DNA of 64,000 nt from Bacillota bacterium (GTDB lineage: Bacteria; Bacillota; Clostridia; Christensenellales; CAG-138), in assembly GCA_023455425.1 (NCBI GenBank), contig JAEYCM010000029.1, positions 1 through 64,000 on the forward strand. Direction: 5' to 3'. Position 1 is the stretch's first letter. Each line of letters starts with the position of its first letter. The position numbers were made by a program, and so were the translations under genes. Positions 32,755 through 41,363 of the stretch are shown piece by piece. Below the pieces are notes generated by a model. It made no database searches. It was not told the origin of the DNA and saw nothing but the letters and a program-made list of their open reading frames with translations.

Positions 32755-32784
32755 ATTATAGCATGCTCCTCCAAGCATTGTCAA
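32755..32784 (-). promoter_or_regulatory. Sigma-A promoter of the liv-type catabolic operon
   Basis: On the minus strand a perfect TTGACA and a perfect TATAAT are separated by 18 bases. Transcription should start near 32748 and give a leader of about 280 bases before the binding-protein ATG. Confidence 0.9.
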
Positions 32785-32837
32785 ACCTCTTTTTATAAAC
32801 AACATATCTGATTTCCAGGGTGATTCCTAAAAGCTGC

Positions 32838-32866
32838 TTGCTGACAAGACAAAAACCTGTTATGAT
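32838..32866 (+). promoter_or_regulatory. Sigma-A promoter of the FCD-type regulator gene
   Basis: TTGCTG and TATGAT are separated by 17 bases, with the start expected near 32873, ahead of operator site 2. Confidence 0.7.
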
Positions 32867-32887
32867 AAATAATAATCAAAATATGTC

Positions 32888-32901
32888 ATCGCACGTAGGA
32901 T
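32888..32901 (-). promoter_or_regulatory. Operator-like site 2, in the regulator leader
   Basis: On the minus strand ATCCTACGTGCGAT matches the shared pattern and sits about 21 bases downstream of the regulator's -10 box, mirroring site 1. This suggests autoregulation together with control of the divergent operon. Confidence 0.65.
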
Positions 32902-32934
32902 GTGATTTCTTCGCATACGAATGGGGGAAGATAG

Positions 32935-33663
32935 ATGTTATTTAAAACGGTAAACGAGGGACAAAAATTGTTGCCTGAAAAGGTGGCCGAGCAAATTATT
33001 CGTTTGATTGCCAACAACAACCTGGTGGCAGGCCAAAAATTGCCGAACGAATTTCAGCTAGCCGACGAACTTCAGGTAGGTCGCAATACCGTACGAGAAG
33101 CCGTAAAGCTGTTGGTTTCACGCAATATTTTAATGATTGAACATGGCCGAGGAACCTTTGTATGTGAAAATCCCGGCTTGGTAGACGATCCGCTGGGGTT
33201 GGCCTTTTTTCAGGATAAATATAAACTTGCACAGGATCTAATGCAGATCCGGTGGATTTTGGAGCCCCAAATCGCCGCCCTTGCGGCGGATAATGCCAAA
33301 GAGGAAGATATCATCGCCATGAAGCGCATCAATGAGGCAATTATGGAAAAAGCCATCGCGGAAGAAGATTATATCCCCTTGGACAGGGAATTACACATCC
33401 GCATTGCGCAGAGCACTCAAAATCAGGTAATGCCCAACCTCATCCCCGTCATCGACAGCGGTATTCAGCTTTTTAACATTCTGCCGTATAAAGTGGAGCG
33501 CCTTAAGGCGTTGGAAGTGCACAATGAAATTATTGGAGCGATCGAGCGCCATGATCCGGGCGCTGCGGACCAGGCGATGCGAAAGCACCTTGAATTCAAC
33601 GTGCGGAATTTCAATAAGTTGAATGAACAGCAGTATGGCACATTCTCGGCAATAAAAAGGTAA
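32935..33663 (+). CDS. GntR-family regulator, FadR/FCD subfamily
   Basis: This is a 242-residue regulator. The N-terminal winged helix reads KVAEQIIRLIANNNLVAGQK, QLADELQVGRNTVREAVKLL and IEHGRGTFVCENPG. The C-terminal helical FCD domain (about 95-235) has RWILEPQIAALAA, DRELHIRIAQSTQN and NEIIGAIERHDPGAADQAMRKHL. The D-x-x-x-H pair and later histidines usually bind a metal and a sugar acid or hydroxyacid ligand. It is divergent from the liv-type operon and shares operator sites with it, so it probably represses that operon until the substrate or an intermediate such as a sugar acid is present. Confidence 0.92.
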   Translation: MLFKTVNEGQKLLPEKVAEQIIRLIANNNLVAGQKLPNEFQLADELQVGRNTVREAVKLLVSRNILMIEHGRGTFVCENPGLVDDPLGLAFFQDKYKLAQDLMQIRWILEPQIAALAADNAKEEDIIAMKRINEAIMEKAIAEEDYIPLDRELHIRIAQSTQNQVMPNLIPVIDSGIQLFNILPYKVERLKALEVHNEIIGAIERHDPGAADQAMRKHLEFNVRNFNKLNEQQYGTFSAIKR

Positions 33664-33675
33664 CAGCACTATCAT

Positions 33676-33948
33676 TCACTCCCCAAATCCCGTATCGATC
33701 AGATGGACAAGCGCGTCCACCGCCGCCCGCTCGTCGTCGCCCTCGGCCCGGATCTCAACCCGGGCGCCCATAGGAATCGCCGCCGCAAGCACCTTCAGGA
33801 TGGACTTTACATTGATCTCCCGGGATTCCTTATCCAGATTAACAATCGTGATTTCAGAAGCAAACTCTTTTGCCTTTAATGTCAGATCCGACGCCGGGCG
33901 CGCATGGAGTCCTGATTTGTTTATGATCGTTGTTTTCCTGCTGTACAC
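33676..33948 (-). CDS. HPr-like PTS phosphocarrier protein
   Basis: This is a 90-residue HPr. It starts at GTG 33948 with AGGAGG upstream. Active-site His15 lies in SGLHARPAS, and the regulatory serine (Ser49, equivalent to Ser46 of classical HPr) is in NVKSILKVLA. General HPr relays phosphate from enzyme I to sugar-specific EII proteins. This copy ends a beta-glucoside PTS operon, ten bases after the GH1 gene, so it looks like a dedicated paralogue rather than the housekeeping ptsH, which normally lies with ptsI. Confidence 0.92.
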   Translation of the reverse strand: MYSRKTTIINKSGLHARPASDLTLKAKEFASEITIVNLDKESREINVKSILKVLAAAIPMGARVEIRAEGDDERAAVDALVHLIDTGFGE

Positions 33949-33958
33949 GCGTTTCCTC

Positions 33959-35365
33959 CTAGATATTCTTTCCGTTTGTCCGGATGCATTCCTGATACCA
34001 ATAAAACGAGTCCTTGCGGGTCCTTTTCAGGCTGCCGCCGCCGTCGTCCGCCCGGTCCACATAAATGAAACCGTAGCGCTTCTTCATCTCGCCGGTCGAG
34101 GCGCTCACTAAATCAATGCAGCCCCAGGGCGTATAACCGATGCAGTCCACACCGTCCTCAAGAATCGCCGCCTTTATCGCCTCCACATGCCGGCGCAGGT
34201 AATCGATGCGGTATGGGTCATGGATGCTGCCGTCCGCTTCGACGCGGTCCTCGGCGCCCAGACCGTTTTCCACGACAAACAGCGGAATTTGGTACCGGTC
34301 ATACAGTTTGTTGAGCGCGATGCGCAAGCCGACGGGATCGATGGACCAACCCCAGTCGCTTTGCGCAAGATATGGGTTCTTTACCGCATTGAGCATGTTG
34401 CCGCCCGTGAACATGGCCTCCTTGCGCGCGGTGGCGACATTGCTGTTGTAATAGCTGAAGCCGATAAAATCCACCTTTCCTGCCCGAAGCGTTCCGTCGT
34501 CTTCGGGGAGTGTCTGGAGTTTAATCCCTTTTTGCGCAAGATACCGCAGCGCCTTTGTCGAATACGCCCCCCGCACCTGGACGTCCGAAAAATAATAGTG
34601 ACTGTCGATGGCCTTCATGGCCAGAAGCTGATCCTCGGGGTTGCAGGTTTCCGCATAGAACGTCGGGTAGAGCATCATCATGCCGATCTTCGCGGCCGGA
34701 TCAATTTCATGCAGCAGCTTCACCGCTTTAGCGCTTGCGATAAGCTGATGGTGCGCGGCCTGCAGCACGGTGCGCTCGAACGCCGCCCCTTCCGCCGCAA
34801 TGCCTGCTGTCATAACGGGATGGAGCGTGATGACATTGATTTCGTTGAATGTCATCCAATATTTGACCTTGCCCCGGTACCTCTTAAAAATCGCATCACA
34901 GTAGTTGAGGTAGAAACCGATCATGCGCCGGTTGCTCCAGGAGCCATACTTTTTGACGAGCGCAAGCGGCGTCTCGTAATGGGAGATTGTCACCACCGGT
35001 TCGATGCCATAACGCGTGCATTCGTCGAACAGCTCGTCGTAAAACTTCAGTCCCGCTTCGTTGGGAACCATTTCGTCGCCTTGCGGGAATATCCGGGTCC
35101 AGTTGATGGACGTGCGGAAGCATTTGAACCCCATCTCGGCAAACAGCGCGATATCCTCCCGGAAACGGTGGTAAAAGTCGATGGCCTGATGGCTGGGATA
35201 GTACTTCCCTTCCAGCACTTCGCCGGTATACTCGCGCGGCACGCCCAAACGTCCCGCCGTCATAACGTCCGCCGTGCTCAAGCCCTTGCCGTTGGCATCA
35301 TACGCGCCCTCGCATTGGTTTGCGGCCACGGCGCCGCCCCATAAAAAATTCTCTGGCAACTGCAT
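33959..35365 (-). CDS. GH1 glycosidase, probable 6-phospho-beta-glucosidase
   Basis: This is a 468-residue GH1 enzyme. The opening MQLPENFLWGGAVAANQCEGAY is standard. The acid/base glutamate lies in YWMTFNEINVI and the nucleophile in LFVVENGLGAEDR. The C-terminus has WGCIDLVSASTGEMKKRYGF. The long SEGGM-like insert and the partnership with a cellobiose PTS point to phosphorylated beta-glucosides (cellobiose-6P, salicin-6P, arbutin-6P) as substrates. It should release glucose-6P and an aglycone or glucose in the cytoplasm. It follows the reductase gene by nine bases. Confidence 0.94.
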   Translation of the reverse strand: MQLPENFLWGGAVAANQCEGAYDANGKGLSTADVMTAGRLGVPREYTGEVLEGKYYPSHQAIDFYHRFREDIALFAEMGFKCFRTSINWTRIFPQGDEMVPNEAGLKFYDELFDECTRYGIEPVVTISHYETPLALVKKYGSWSNRRMIGFYLNYCDAIFKRYRGKVKYWMTFNEINVITLHPVMTAGIAAEGAAFERTVLQAAHHQLIASAKAVKLLHEIDPAAKIGMMMLYPTFYAETCNPEDQLLAMKAIDSHYYFSDVQVRGAYSTKALRYLAQKGIKLQTLPEDDGTLRAGKVDFIGFSYYNSNVATARKEAMFTGGNMLNAVKNPYLAQSDWGWSIDPVGLRIALNKLYDRYQIPLFVVENGLGAEDRVEADGSIHDPYRIDYLRRHVEAIKAAILEDGVDCIGYTPWGCIDLVSASTGEMKKRYGFIYVDRADDGGGSLKRTRKDSFYWYQECIRTNGKNI

Positions 35366-35374
35366 ATCGCCCTC

Positions 35375-37264
35375 CTATAGATGTGAAGCGATGGTATGTC
35401 CTTCAAATTCGGCTTCCATGATCTTTCTGGGTTTGTCGCAATCTCCGATTAGAAACGTATCCGGCGTAATCCCCAAAAAGCTTTCGGCCAACGCACGGTT
35501 GGGCGCGACCCCGGTCGCCACGATAACGGTATCGGCTTTGATCAACCGCTCTGCGCCGTCCTTTGATAGAACGTTGACGCCTTCAGGAGTAATTATTTTG
35601 CAAGTCGTCTCCATCAGGCACGATAATGCCGGCGTGGCGTCCATCTTTTGCCGCAGTGCGATCCGGTACAGCAGGTTGCCCTGCGCCGCGATCTTGTTGG
35701 TCAGCTCTACAATCGTCACGTTCCGTCCTTTTAGCTCGGCCAGTTCCAGCCCGAGCTCAGCGCCAATAGCGCCGCCGCCGATAATCACGATATCCTGCCC
35801 GATTGCGTCCTCGTTTTCGATCGCCTCGTAAAACCCGATCACATTCTTATTATGGATGCCTTCGATAGGCGGCGTGACCGGCAGCGACCCTACGGCGATA
35901 AAAAGCGCGTCGGGCTTCAATTCCCGAACCAACTCGGGCGTCGCCGCCGTATTCAGGCGGACATCTGCGCCGCTCTTTTGGATCTGTCCCACCAAGTATT
36001 TTAGATAAAGCCGGATATCCTGCTTGTAATGCTCCCGTTCCACATACCGCAAGACGCCCCCGAGGCGATCGGACTTTTCAAAGAGGATGACCTCATGCCC
36101 CCTTTGCCTTGCTGCAATCGCTGCCGACATGCCGCCGGGGCCGCCGCCCACGACCACCACGCGCTTGATGCGCTCCGCTTTTTCAATTTTGGCGGGAACG
36201 AAGTCTTCATTCCGGTACCGAGGGTTGACGGAACAGCCGACGTTTTTACGCTCGGTGGAAATATGGTAACAATACATACAGCGGATACAGGGGGCGATAT
36301 CGTCCGCCCTTCCCTCTTTCGCCTTGTCGGGCCAGTTGGGATCGGCGATAAAGCTTCGGCCGAAGGCGGCCATATCCACCGTGCCGTCCGCAATCAACCG
36401 TTCGGCTTCCGCCGGGTTCATCACCGCGCCGACAACCGAGACCGGGATGCGCACATTCCGCTTGACTTCGCGCGCATACTCCGCGTTGACCATATGGCCC
36501 TTGAAGTTTGTCGTGACCATATGCACGTTGCCTTCGTGGTTGATGTCCAGCCCCGCGGAAATCTGCACGGTGTCGATCAGCGGTTCCGCCAACTTGATAA
36601 AGCGCAGCGTATCGGAAAATTCGATGGAACCTTCCACCCATTCCACCGCGCTGATACGCATATCTACCGGGAATTTCGGCCCCACCGCTTCGCGCACCTT
36701 CTCCAATATCAGCAGGGGAAACTTTACCCTGTTCTCAAATGGGCCGCCGTATTCGTCGGTGCGTTTGTTGAACAGGGGGGATAAAAACTGCGCGGGCAGC
36801 CAGCCGTGCCCGAAATGCAAGAACACCATGTCGAAGCCCAGGTCGCGCGCATCCCTGGCCGCCCGCGCAAAACATGCGGCGGCGTGCTGCATCATCTCGG
36901 GCGTCATCGCCCTTACCTCTGTACCGTCCTCCCGCACAAACCCAATGGGACCTATCGCATAGTCTTTCACCCTGGCGTACTGCCCGGCATGGAACAGTTC
37001 CAGCGACGCGCGGGCTCCCGCCTGGTGGCACTTGCGGATTCTCTGCTGGGCCTCCTCCACGGAGTATTTGTGAAAGACATAGGGTTCGTCGGGGCTTGCG
37101 AAGCTGGAACGCCCCGGGTCCACGACGGTATGCCCGCAAATAACGATCCCCGCGCCACCCAGCGCCTTTTCTTCAAAAAAGTCCCCGATCGGCGTAGCGA
37201 CAATGCGGTTACGTGAAACCATGCCGTTGATCTTGATGGGCGTAAACAGGTTTTGGAATTGCAT
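35375..37264 (-). CDS. Old-yellow-enzyme family NADH:flavin oxidoreductase with C-terminal FAD/NAD domain
   Basis: This 629-residue enzyme resembles 2,4-dienoyl-CoA reductase, 2-enoate reductase and BaiCD. An N-terminal FMN barrel (1-330) has LFHAGQYAR and HFGHGWLPAQFLSPLFNKRT with NRVKFPLLIL. Next come iron-sulfur cysteines in CIRCMYCYHIS and NVGCSVNP. The C-terminal half carries two dinucleotide folds, VVVVGGGPGGMSAAIAARQRG and IVIIGGGAIGAELGLELAEL. It should reduce an activated carbon-carbon double bond using NAD(P)H through FAD, the Fe-S cluster and FMN. Its place inside a beta-glucoside PTS operon suggests it reduces an unsaturated aglycone freed by the GH1 enzyme. Confidence 0.93.
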   Translation of the reverse strand: MQFQNLFTPIKINGMVSRNRIVATPIGDFFEEKALGGAGIVICGHTVVDPGRSSFASPDEPYVFHKYSVEEAQQRIRKCHQAGARASLELFHAGQYARVKDYAIGPIGFVREDGTEVRAMTPEMMQHAAACFARAARDARDLGFDMVFLHFGHGWLPAQFLSPLFNKRTDEYGGPFENRVKFPLLILEKVREAVGPKFPVDMRISAVEWVEGSIEFSDTLRFIKLAEPLIDTVQISAGLDINHEGNVHMVTTNFKGHMVNAEYAREVKRNVRIPVSVVGAVMNPAEAERLIADGTVDMAAFGRSFIADPNWPDKAKEGRADDIAPCIRCMYCYHISTERKNVGCSVNPRYRNEDFVPAKIEKAERIKRVVVVGGGPGGMSAAIAARQRGHEVILFEKSDRLGGVLRYVEREHYKQDIRLYLKYLVGQIQKSGADVRLNTAATPELVRELKPDALFIAVGSLPVTPPIEGIHNKNVIGFYEAIENEDAIGQDIVIIGGGAIGAELGLELAELKGRNVTIVELTNKIAAQGNLLYRIALRQKMDATPALSCLMETTCKIITPEGVNVLSKDGAERLIKADTVIVATGVAPNRALAESFLGITPDTFLIGDCDKPRKIMEAEFEGHTIASHL

Positions 37265-37345
37265 ACTGCCTCCTTTTCATTCGTAAAGAAAGGAAAGGGA
37301 ATAGCTTGACACTATTCCCTCCTCCCATCCTAAGAAATTTGGCGT

Positions 37346-38623
37346 TTACGCGAGCTCCTTCAGCTCCAGCTGTTCGGCATTCGCTTCTTCGGCGCTGATC
37401 TGCTTATCCACCATACGGAAGAATGGGAACCATATCAGTGTTGTCAGGCCAATGAGCACCACCTGCAGCACCGCAGCCTGCCAGCCCTGGGCGATGAAAC
37501 CGGAAACGATCTGCGGCATCGTCCAGTTGACCTCGACGCCGGTGAGCCTGGGGACGATCCCGATCGCGATCGCCGCATAGCTGACGACTGTGCAGACGAT
37601 GGGGGACAGCACATAAGGGATAAAGAGCAGAGGGTTGAGTAAGATCGGGATGCCAAATATCAGAGGTTCATTGATGCCGAATATCGCGGGCACGATGGAC
37701 ATCTTGCCTAAGGTCTTAAGCCGCTTGGATTTTGCCAAGAACGCCAGCATGAACGCAAGGCCGAATGTGCCGCCGATGCCGCCGGGCTGGCAGAGAACCG
37801 AGAAGGAACTGGTGATGATGTTGGGCAGGCTCTGCCCCGCCGCCAGCGCCGCAAGGTTCTGCGCGCTCGCCGCCATCGTCAGCGGAATGAAGGTGGCAAA
37901 TACCGTATTGCCGTGAATACCGCAGAACATCAGCAGCGTGCATACGATCTGCATCACGAGATACGCAGGCAGCGACAGCCCGAACCCTTGCAGGGGCGCC
38001 TGAATGATGGTATAGATCACGTTATGGAAATTCCCGAAACTGGTGAGTGAGAGCAGCTTTGAAATGACCACCGCAATCACCATCACGAACAACGCAGGCA
38101 CCAAGGATGCGAACGAATCCTCCACGATAGGCGGAACGCCTTTGGGCATGCGTATATAGATTTTGCGTTTGAGCAGGAATTTGATAAACTTCGGAACCAA
38201 TCCGGCTACGATCAGCGCCCCGAACAGGCCGGTGTAGCCAAGCCATTGCATGGGGATGTTGGTGTAGATTTCGTGCGGAGTCAGCAGCAGGAACGCCATC
38301 ACCGAAATCACGGAAGCCGAAGTGGGGTTGATTTCGATCTTTTCGGCGTATTGGAACGGCAGGACGATCACGACATAGAGCGCAATCAGGCTCAGCGTCA
38401 GAGACTGGATGGTCATGAATATGGCCTGCAATCCCGTGGAGGTTACAAAGCTCTGCCAGAAAGGAATGTCCAGAAATGCGCCCAGACACGCAAACGAGCC
38501 GATAATGATGACGGGCAGAAGCAGCTGGAACGTACGGCCCAAGGCGCTCATGAACTTATTATTCGAGATCTTGTCCGCAAGCGGCATCAGCCACTTTTGC
38601 AGGGAACCGATGAAAGCCTCCAT
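37346..38623 (-). CDS. PTS cellobiose/diacetylchitobiose-type EIIC permease
   Basis: This is a 425-residue EIIC with about ten membrane segments. LQKWLMPLADKISNNKFMSA is the usual opening. GIHGNTVFATFIPL, GGIGGTFGLAFML and FGINEPLIFGIPILLNP are family motifs, the last being the conserved glutamate loop that touches the sugar. It imports a beta-glucoside while the partner EIIB phosphorylates it. It lies 16 bases after the EIIB gene and 81 bases before the reductase gene. Confidence 0.94.
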   Translation of the reverse strand: MEAFIGSLQKWLMPLADKISNNKFMSALGRTFQLLLPVIIIGSFACLGAFLDIPFWQSFVTSTGLQAIFMTIQSLTLSLIALYVVIVLPFQYAEKIEINPTSASVISVMAFLLLTPHEIYTNIPMQWLGYTGLFGALIVAGLVPKFIKFLLKRKIYIRMPKGVPPIVEDSFASLVPALFVMVIAVVISKLLSLTSFGNFHNVIYTIIQAPLQGFGLSLPAYLVMQIVCTLLMFCGIHGNTVFATFIPLTMAASAQNLAALAAGQSLPNIITSSFSVLCQPGGIGGTFGLAFMLAFLAKSKRLKTLGKMSIVPAIFGINEPLIFGIPILLNPLLFIPYVLSPIVCTVVSYAAIAIGIVPRLTGVEVNWTMPQIVSGFIAQGWQAAVLQVVLIGLTTLIWFPFFRMVDKQISAEEANAEQLELKELA

Positions 38624-38639
38624 AATAATACCCCTCCGT

Positions 38640-38954
38640 TTATTGTGCTTTTTGAATCAATGCAACCGCATCCTTCAAAATTTTTGCTCCGTCCATCATG
38701 CCGAAATCCATGGCGTTGATCACGGCAATTCTTTTTGCATAAACGGGATATGCGTCCTTGAACTGATTCAACCTGAATGCAAGCTGCGGCCCCAGCAGGA
38801 TACAGTCCATATTCTGAACAAGGCTGTCCATCTGGGAGTCCGAATAGGCCGCGATATTGCTCTCTATCCCCAGCTTTTGCGCGGCTTCGATCATTTTTCT
38901 TACGCACAGGCCCGTACTGGCCCCGTGCTGACAAACCAATGCAATTTTATACAT
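38640..38954 (-). CDS. PTS cellobiose-type EIIB component
   Basis: This 104-residue EIIB carries the phospho-cysteine Cys8 in IALVCQHGASTG, the typical P-loop-like turn of the lactose/cellobiose class, and LLGPQLAFRLNQ. It accepts phosphate from EIIA and passes it to the incoming sugar. The reading frame overlaps the end of the EIIA gene by eight bases. Confidence 0.93.
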   Translation of the reverse strand: MYKIALVCQHGASTGLCVRKMIEAAQKLGIESNIAAYSDSQMDSLVQNMDCILLGPQLAFRLNQFKDAYPVYAKRIAVINAMDFGMMDGAKILKDAVALIQKAQ

Positions 38955-39258
38955 GCTTGCCTTCCTTATATAAAAGAATCATTTCCTCGGCAAGATCATA
39001 TACCGTCTCCGCTGCGTTGAGATGATCCGCCGCGTGCACCATAAATATTGTCACCCTCAGGTCCCCGGTATTCGCATCATAGCTCAAGAGTTCCATATGG
39101 GCCTGATGGCCTTTTACCAGCGCTTCCTGCGCTTTTTGCATGGTTTGCTCCGATTCTTGGAACGCGCCTTTCCTTGCAAGCCGGATCGCCTGTATGGCAA
39201 GGCTTTTCGCTTCACCTCCGAAAGAAGTCATTTTCATGCACTCTTGAATTGCATCCAT
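38947..39258 (-). CDS. PTS lactose/cellobiose-type EIIA component
   Basis: This 103-residue, all-helical EIIA has its phosphorylated histidine, His75, in FMVHAADHL. GEAKSLAIQAIRLARKGAF is the usual first helix. It is the first gene of the PTS operon. A likely regulatory inverted repeat lies about 90 bases upstream, shared with the divergent regulator. Confidence 0.92.
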   Translation of the reverse strand: MDAIQECMKMTSFGGEAKSLAIQAIRLARKGAFQESEQTMQKAQEALVKGHQAHMELLSYDANTGDLRVTIFMVHAADHLNAAETVYDLAEEMILLYKEGKHV

Positions 39259-39349
39259 CGCTATGCCTCCGTTTGTGGCTGAAAGGAGTCATCCCCTTCA
39301 ACTGTTGTACCAATTATGACATGAAGGGCAAAGGCTTTTTATACTTGGT

Positions 39350-39370
39350 CTTGCACCGGTAAAGTGCAAG
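39350..39370. promoter_or_regulatory. Inverted repeat operator between PTS operon and regulator
   Basis: CTTGCAC and GTGCAAG form a perfect dyad with a seven-base centre. It sits eight bases upstream of the regulator's -35 box and upstream of the PTS operon on the other strand, where an activator such as the PRD protein could bind. Confidence 0.6.
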
Positions 39371-39378
39371 TCAAGATG

Positions 39379-39407
39379 TTGATAGTTTTTTGCAGCCTTC
39401 ATATAAT
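39379..39407 (+). promoter_or_regulatory. Sigma-A promoter of the PRD regulator gene
   Basis: TTGATA and a perfect TATAAT are separated by 17 bases. The ATG at 39429 follows after a very short leader with GAGGAG. Confidence 0.75.
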
Positions 39408-39428
39408 AAAATTCGAGGAGCTGACGAT

Positions 39429-41354
39429 ATGAGGGAAAAACACGCTTATATATTAAAATTCCTCAGCAGCCAGAGCGACTGGGTCACGTCTTTTTCCATA
39501 TCCGCTCAGTTGGGGATTCCCGTCCGGAGCATCAAACATTACATCCATGATATCAATGCGCAGGAACCGGATCTGATCGAATCCTCCCGCGACGGCTTTC
39601 TGGTACGGGATAAAAAACAGCTGTCTAAAGTGATCGCACAAGCACAACAGGATGCGGCGTTGCCGCAGACGCAGGAGGACAGGAAAAAGGCGATACTGCG
39701 CAAACTCCTGCTGGAAACGGACACTTGCAACATGGATACGCTCGCCGATGAGTTGATCATATCCCCCGTTACGCTCATCAACGAGCTAACCAAGCTCAAA
39801 GCCGAGCTTGCGGATTTTGATCTCTCCATCAAGACCAAGAACAATTTCGTATCCATAGAGGGGCTGGAAGGTAACAAAAAAAAGCTGATCAGCAAGCTGA
39901 TTTATGAAGATTCCCAGGGGTCCTTCCTTAGCCTCAAGCTCATCCAAAGCTATCTGCCGCATTTTGATCTCGCCATTGTCAACGGCATCGTTCAGGAAGC
40001 GCTGCGAAAGCATCATTATTTCATGGATGATTTTTCGGTGCTGAATCTTGTGATGCAGATTGGCTTGAATTTGGAGCGGTCCGCAGCCTCGGCTCCGCAA
40101 TCTCAGGAGACGCTTCTTGGGTGGGAAGGCCATGTCAACCCGCATATCCAAGAAATCGTCAACGATATCCTCCCACGGGTGGAGCAGGAATTCGGCGCGG
40201 CGTTTACGCAGACCGAGATCTACGATATTGCGCTTTTGGTCATGACCAGGGCGATATCCGATTCCATAAACGATGTGAACACCGAGCAATTAAGCAACTT
40301 TGTAGGTGAGGATATCATCAGCCTTGTTTCGTTGATTCAGACGAGGGTGAAGGAGACCTACAACATTTCCATCGTCAACCAGGATTTTTCCGTGCGGTTT
40401 GCTTTACACATCAAAAACATGGCTATTCGGCTGCGAAACGGCGTCACTTTGCGCAACCCGCAAACGCTGGAAATCAAAAACGCCTATCCGTTCATCTATG
40501 ACGTTTCCGTTTTTGCGGCCAACATTATACGGCAGGAATTGCGCTGCACGCTCAGCGAGGATGAAATCTCCTACATTGCGCTTCACATTGGCGTCGCCAT
40601 TGAGGAAAGAAAGGTCATTAAGCACCATCTCCGGGCGGTATTGATCAACCCGCACTATTTCACCGGTTCAGCCGATCTCCAGAAGAAATTCGCCGTGATA
40701 TTCGGGGACAGCCTAATGCTCACGGGCGTCGTTTCCTCGCAGGACGCATTGGACGCGTACTCGGATTATGACCTCATTATCAGCACGATGCCCATCAAGA
40801 GTTACCCGGGCAAACCGTTTGTACAAATTTCCGTCTATCTGACAAATAAGGATATCCTCGCCGTTTCCCTGAAAATTGAGGAAACACTTAAGGACAGAAT
40901 CAAGGCGAAGGTGGAATCCAAGTTAAAAGTCATGTTCAAAAAGGAGCTCTTCTTCGTCAACGAACCCTTTCGGGATCAAAACGACGCCATCGACCGCATG
41001 GCGGACGCGCTGGAGGAGCAGGGCTATATCGACAGCAACTTTAAAAAGAAACTGTTTGAACGGGAGCAGGTCAGCTCCAGCGCATATACCAATATCGCGA
41101 TGCCCCATCCGCTGGAGATGTGCGCGCTCAATTCCGCAATCGTGGTTTCGATTCACCCCAACGCGATTCAATGGAACAGCAGCAGGGTGAATATCGTATT
41201 CCTGCTGGCAATCAATCTGCAGGACAGGCTCTTTTTTAAGGATATTTTCGATTTCATCACCGAGGTGATCTCAGAAGAAAAGAAGCTCAAAAGCCTGCTG
41301 GACTCTAAATCTTATGAGGAATTCATCGCCATTCTGGTCTCGTTTTCAAAATAA
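39429..41354 (+). CDS. LicR/MtlR-type transcriptional activator with PRD and EII domains
   Basis: This is a 641-residue regulator. ATG 39429 has GAGGAG nine bases upstream. Helix-turn-helix units occupy the N-terminus (FSISAQLGIPVRSIKHYIHD and DTLADELIISPVTLINEL). Two PRD domains follow, with histidines seen in LPHFDL, ALHIKNMAIRL and YIALHIGVAI. Then comes an EIIB-like domain around DYDLIISTMPI (the usual cysteine is not evident), and a C-terminal EIIA-like domain with VSSSAYTNIAMPHPLEMC carrying the phosphorylatable histidine. These proteins are switched by PTS phosphorylation and activate sugar operons. The divergent cellobiose-type PTS operon is the obvious target. Confidence 0.92.
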   Translation: MREKHAYILKFLSSQSDWVTSFSISAQLGIPVRSIKHYIHDINAQEPDLIESSRDGFLVRDKKQLSKVIAQAQQDAALPQTQEDRKKAILRKLLLETDTCNMDTLADELIISPVTLINELTKLKAELADFDLSIKTKNNFVSIEGLEGNKKKLISKLIYEDSQGSFLSLKLIQSYLPHFDLAIVNGIVQEALRKHHYFMDDFSVLNLVMQIGLNLERSAASAPQSQETLLGWEGHVNPHIQEIVNDILPRVEQEFGAAFTQTEIYDIALLVMTRAISDSINDVNTEQLSNFVGEDIISLVSLIQTRVKETYNISIVNQDFSVRFALHIKNMAIRLRNGVTLRNPQTLEIKNAYPFIYDVSVFAANIIRQELRCTLSEDEISYIALHIGVAIEERKVIKHHLRAVLINPHYFTGSADLQKKFAVIFGDSLMLTGVVSSQDALDAYSDYDLIISTMPIKSYPGKPFVQISVYLTNKDILAVSLKIEETLKDRIKAKVESKLKVMFKKELFFVNEPFRDQNDAIDRMADALEEQGYIDSNFKKKLFEREQVSSSAYTNIAMPHPLEMCALNSAIVVSIHPNAIQWNSSRVNIVFLLAINLQDRLFFKDIFDFITEVISEEKKLKSLLDSKSYEEFIAILVSFSK

Positions 41355-41363
41355 GGAGGGCAT

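Noticed and set aside
34187..35344. A 385-codon plus-strand open frame
   Set aside because: It is the antisense shadow of the GH1 gene; the translated sequence has no recognisable motif and no start signal.
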